DNA from: Desulfatibacillum aliphaticivorans DSM 15576
GTDB taxonomy: Bacteria > Desulfobacterota > Desulfobacteria > Desulfobacterales > Desulfatibacillaceae
Assembly: GCF_000429905.1 (NCBI RefSeq)
Contig: NZ_AUCT01000007.1
Coordinates: 186,001 to 250,000, forward strand
DNA: 64,000 bases
Reading direction: 5' to 3'
Part shown: piece after piece, positions 62,411-64,000 of the stretch
Layout of the letters: every line of letters starts with the position of its first letter
Numbering within the stretch: the first letter of the stretch is position 1
Position numbers and translations under genes: made by a program
The notes under the pieces: generated by a model
Databases searched by the model: none
Told to the model about the DNA's origin: nothing
Seen by the model: the letters and a program-made list of their open reading frames with translations, nothing else

Positions 62411-64000
62411 TCAGCCGGTCTTATCCCAGGCCCCTTTCACCTGAACCTGCTCCAGTTTGGCTTTGGCCGCCTTAGCCCAGACATTTTCGCCGGACTGGAC
62501 CAAAGACTCCAGTATTTCCGTCGCCCTGGCCGCCTCGCCTAAAGAGGCGTAACAACGGGCCAGCTTGAATTCCAAAGCAGGATAGGAGTTGGGGCCTCCG
62601 GACAGTTCCAAGGCCTGTTCAAAATGCTCTACGGCCTTGCTTGTCAGCTCCATTTCCTCGTATAAGTCGCCGATGCCTTCCTGAATATCCACGGCCGCCT
62701 GGGTGTTGGGGGGATCGCTTTTCATTACAAGATCCACGGCCTTGTTGAAGGCTTCTACGGCGTCTTGATATTCGCCTTTATTTTTCAACAATTTGGCATA
62801 TTGAAACATAAGGTTAAAATCATCGCTGTATTGAGTCCCGGGGCGCAGGCAGACGCGAAGAGCCTGAATGGCGGGATCGGTCTCCCCGCGTTCCAGATAA
62901 ATATCCGCCAACTGATGATAGGCTTCCACAAACCGGGGTTCGCCCGGATATTGCAGGACAAAGGTTTCAAAAAGCCTGCGGGCGTTTTCGATTTCTCCGA
63001 CCTTTTTGTTGCAATCCGCCATGATGAACATGATATCGGCGGGCTTGGGATCGTCATAAAACCGGGAGACCTTTTCCAGTTGGGTCAAGGCCCAGGAGCA
63101 CATTCCCGTCTCCCTGTACGCGTTGGCTACGATGAACATAAGCTGGGGCATTTCTTCAAAGGGAACCACGTCCCGAACCTTGTCATAGTATTCCACAATA
63201 TGGGCGAAATCTTTTTCCCTGTGATCCCTTGTAAAAATTGCCTCCAAAGAGGCCAGAAGAGCCTCCCGCACGTCGTCATGGAGCTTGGTGAATGGATGGC
63301 GGGCAAGCAGGCCCAACAGAATGGAAACCGAGTCCTCGTATCTTTTTTCATCATGGGCCAGGCGGGCCAATTTGATCATGGACACCTGAGCCAGGGGATG
63401 GTCGGGATTATTGCGGACGATTTCCTGGTGGATGTCTTTGGGCGTCTTGTCCTCCATGATGTCCGAATCAGGATTTTCGTCAATATAATCCGCCAGGCGC
63501 ACAAGGCTTATCAGCCTTCCGTCGCTTCCGGGAAAATTGCTGACCACCATCTTATAAATCATGGCGGCCTTATCCTGCATGCCTTGGTCCTTGAAGGAAT
63601 CCCCGATTTGGGTGAACAGGATGTCTTTATCCGGGGTGTCGGGAAAGGTGTTCACCGTTTGAAAGAACAACTCCCTGGCCTTTGGATTAGCCTTTAATTG
63701 GTAGTAGTTTTCCCCCATATATCGGGAGAAGTCGGGATATATGAACCGGGCCTGAGGTTCCTTTTTTTCTATTTCCTGAAGCATTTCCAGAGACTTTTTA
63801 TAAGCTCTCTCCTCGTGCATGACTTTGGCTTTTTCCAGGAGGGTCGCTTCCACGTATTCGGAGTCGGGGTAGTAGCCTAAAAGCATGTCAAAGACGCCCA
63901 GGGCCAGGTCCTTTTGCCCGTTGGCCAGTAAGGCCTGACCGCGCAAAAGCATAAAATCCGGGCTCATGGCCCGGTCCTTATATTTATCCCAGACCAAGTC
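62411..64000 (-). CDS. TPR-repeat protein, partial (5' end outside window)
   Basis: At least 528 residues, open to the right edge, so the true start lies beyond 64000. The sequence is a chain of TPR-like helix pairs, for example QALLANGQKDLALGVFDMLL, AYHQLADIYLERGETDPAIQ and AVEHFEQALELSGG, with little else. It ends 81 bp before the flagellar activator on the same strand, so it may be in the same regulon; similar large TPR proteins occur in deltaproteobacterial flagellar loci. No catalytic motif is seen. Confidence 0.8.
   Translation of the reverse strand, partial: DLVWDKYKDRAMSPDFMLLRGQALLANGQKDLALGVFDMLLGYYPDSEYVEATLLEKAKVMHEERAYKKSLEMLQEIEKKEPQARFIYPDFSRYMGENYYQLKANPKARELFFQTVNTFPDTPDKDILFTQIGDSFKDQGMQDKAAMIYKMVVSNFPGSDGRLISLVRLADYIDENPDSDIMEDKTPKDIHQEIVRNNPDHPLAQVSMIKLARLAHDEKRYEDSVSILLGLLARHPFTKLHDDVREALLASLEAIFTRDHREKDFAHIVEYYDKVRDVVPFEEMPQLMFIVANAYRETGMCSWALTQLEKVSRFYDDPKPADIMFIMADCNKKVGEIENARRLFETFVLQYPGEPRFVEAYHQLADIYLERGETDPAIQALRVCLRPGTQYSDDFNLMFQYAKLLKNKGEYQDAVEAFNKAVDLVMKSDPPNTQAAVDIQEGIGDLYEEMELTSKAVEHFEQALELSGGPNSYPALEFKLARCYASLGEAARATEILESLVQSGENVWAKAAKAKLEQVQVKGAWDKTG

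Overview
The window looks like chromosome of a strictly anaerobic, sulfate-reducer-type deltaproteobacterium (Desulfobacterota). The reasons are a complete CODH/acetyl-CoA synthase operon, a tungsten-type aldehyde:ferredoxin oxidoreductase with a polyferredoxin partner, a cytoplasmic molybdopterin oxidoreductase, many flavin/Fe-S proteins and a sigma-54 flagellar locus. A Desulfatibacillum-like member of the Desulfobacteraceae is my best guess from gene content; this is inference, not a database match. No tRNA, rRNA, CRISPR array, transposase or prophage was seen.

Layout. 1-3055: a DUF5989 mini-gene, an inverted G/C-rich repeat and three tandem paralogous lipoproteins of unknown function. 3261-6456 (minus): alaC-like aminotransferase, hom, thrH (threonine/alanine metabolism). 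6774-10826 (plus): purM, a WecA/MraY-type glycosyltransferase fused to the front half of a FlaA1/CapD-type protein, and tsaD. 10891-13989 (minus): an orphan cytoplasmic hybrid histidine kinase with about five PAS domains. 14370-23798 (minus): a nine-gene unit gntR-livGFHM-livK-ferredoxin-AOR-betA, with repeated candidate operators upstream of gntR. 24233-28172 (minus): molybdopterin oxidoreductase and acyl-CoA ligase behind a near-consensus promoter. 28826-32388 (plus): Tat-type amidase, a pRiA4b ORF-3-like protein and a helical-repeat partner. 32515-34170 (minus): a secreted phosphoesterase with a dockerin-like tail. 34493-35092 (plus): an iron-sulfur flavoprotein.

35278-51446 (minus) is the metabolic core. 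gatB, a radical SAM activase and acsV are followed, behind a separate promoter, by acsD-cooS-acsB-acsC-acsE ending in tandem hairpins. Beyond these lie DUF3786, thiM, thiL, a carboxymuconolactone-decarboxylase-family gene and a 62-residue ORF. Together CooS, AcsB, AcsC/D, AcsE and AcsV form the carbonyl branch of the Wood-Ljungdahl pathway, usable for CO2 fixation or for reverse acetyl-CoA oxidation. AcsD carries an unusual 170-residue Ala/Pro/Lys and charged-helix tail.

51690-53506 (plus) holds a DUF2065 gene overlapping a long hflX. 53890-64000 (minus) is the flagellar basal-body locus: a sigma-54 activator with a degenerate receiver, flgB-flgC-fliE-fliF-fliG-fliH-fliI-fliJ and a MotE-like gene, with a sigma-54-type promoter just before flgB. 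A TPR protein upstream runs off the window edge.

The most novel leads are (i) the betA-AOR-ferredoxin-Liv operon, which suggests an oxygen-independent choline/alcohol to acid oxidation module with its own importer and GntR switch; (ii) the AcsD tail; (iii) the pseudo-receiver flagellar activator next to its probable sigma-54 target; and (iv) the dockerin-tailed phosphoesterase and the triplicated lipoproteins.
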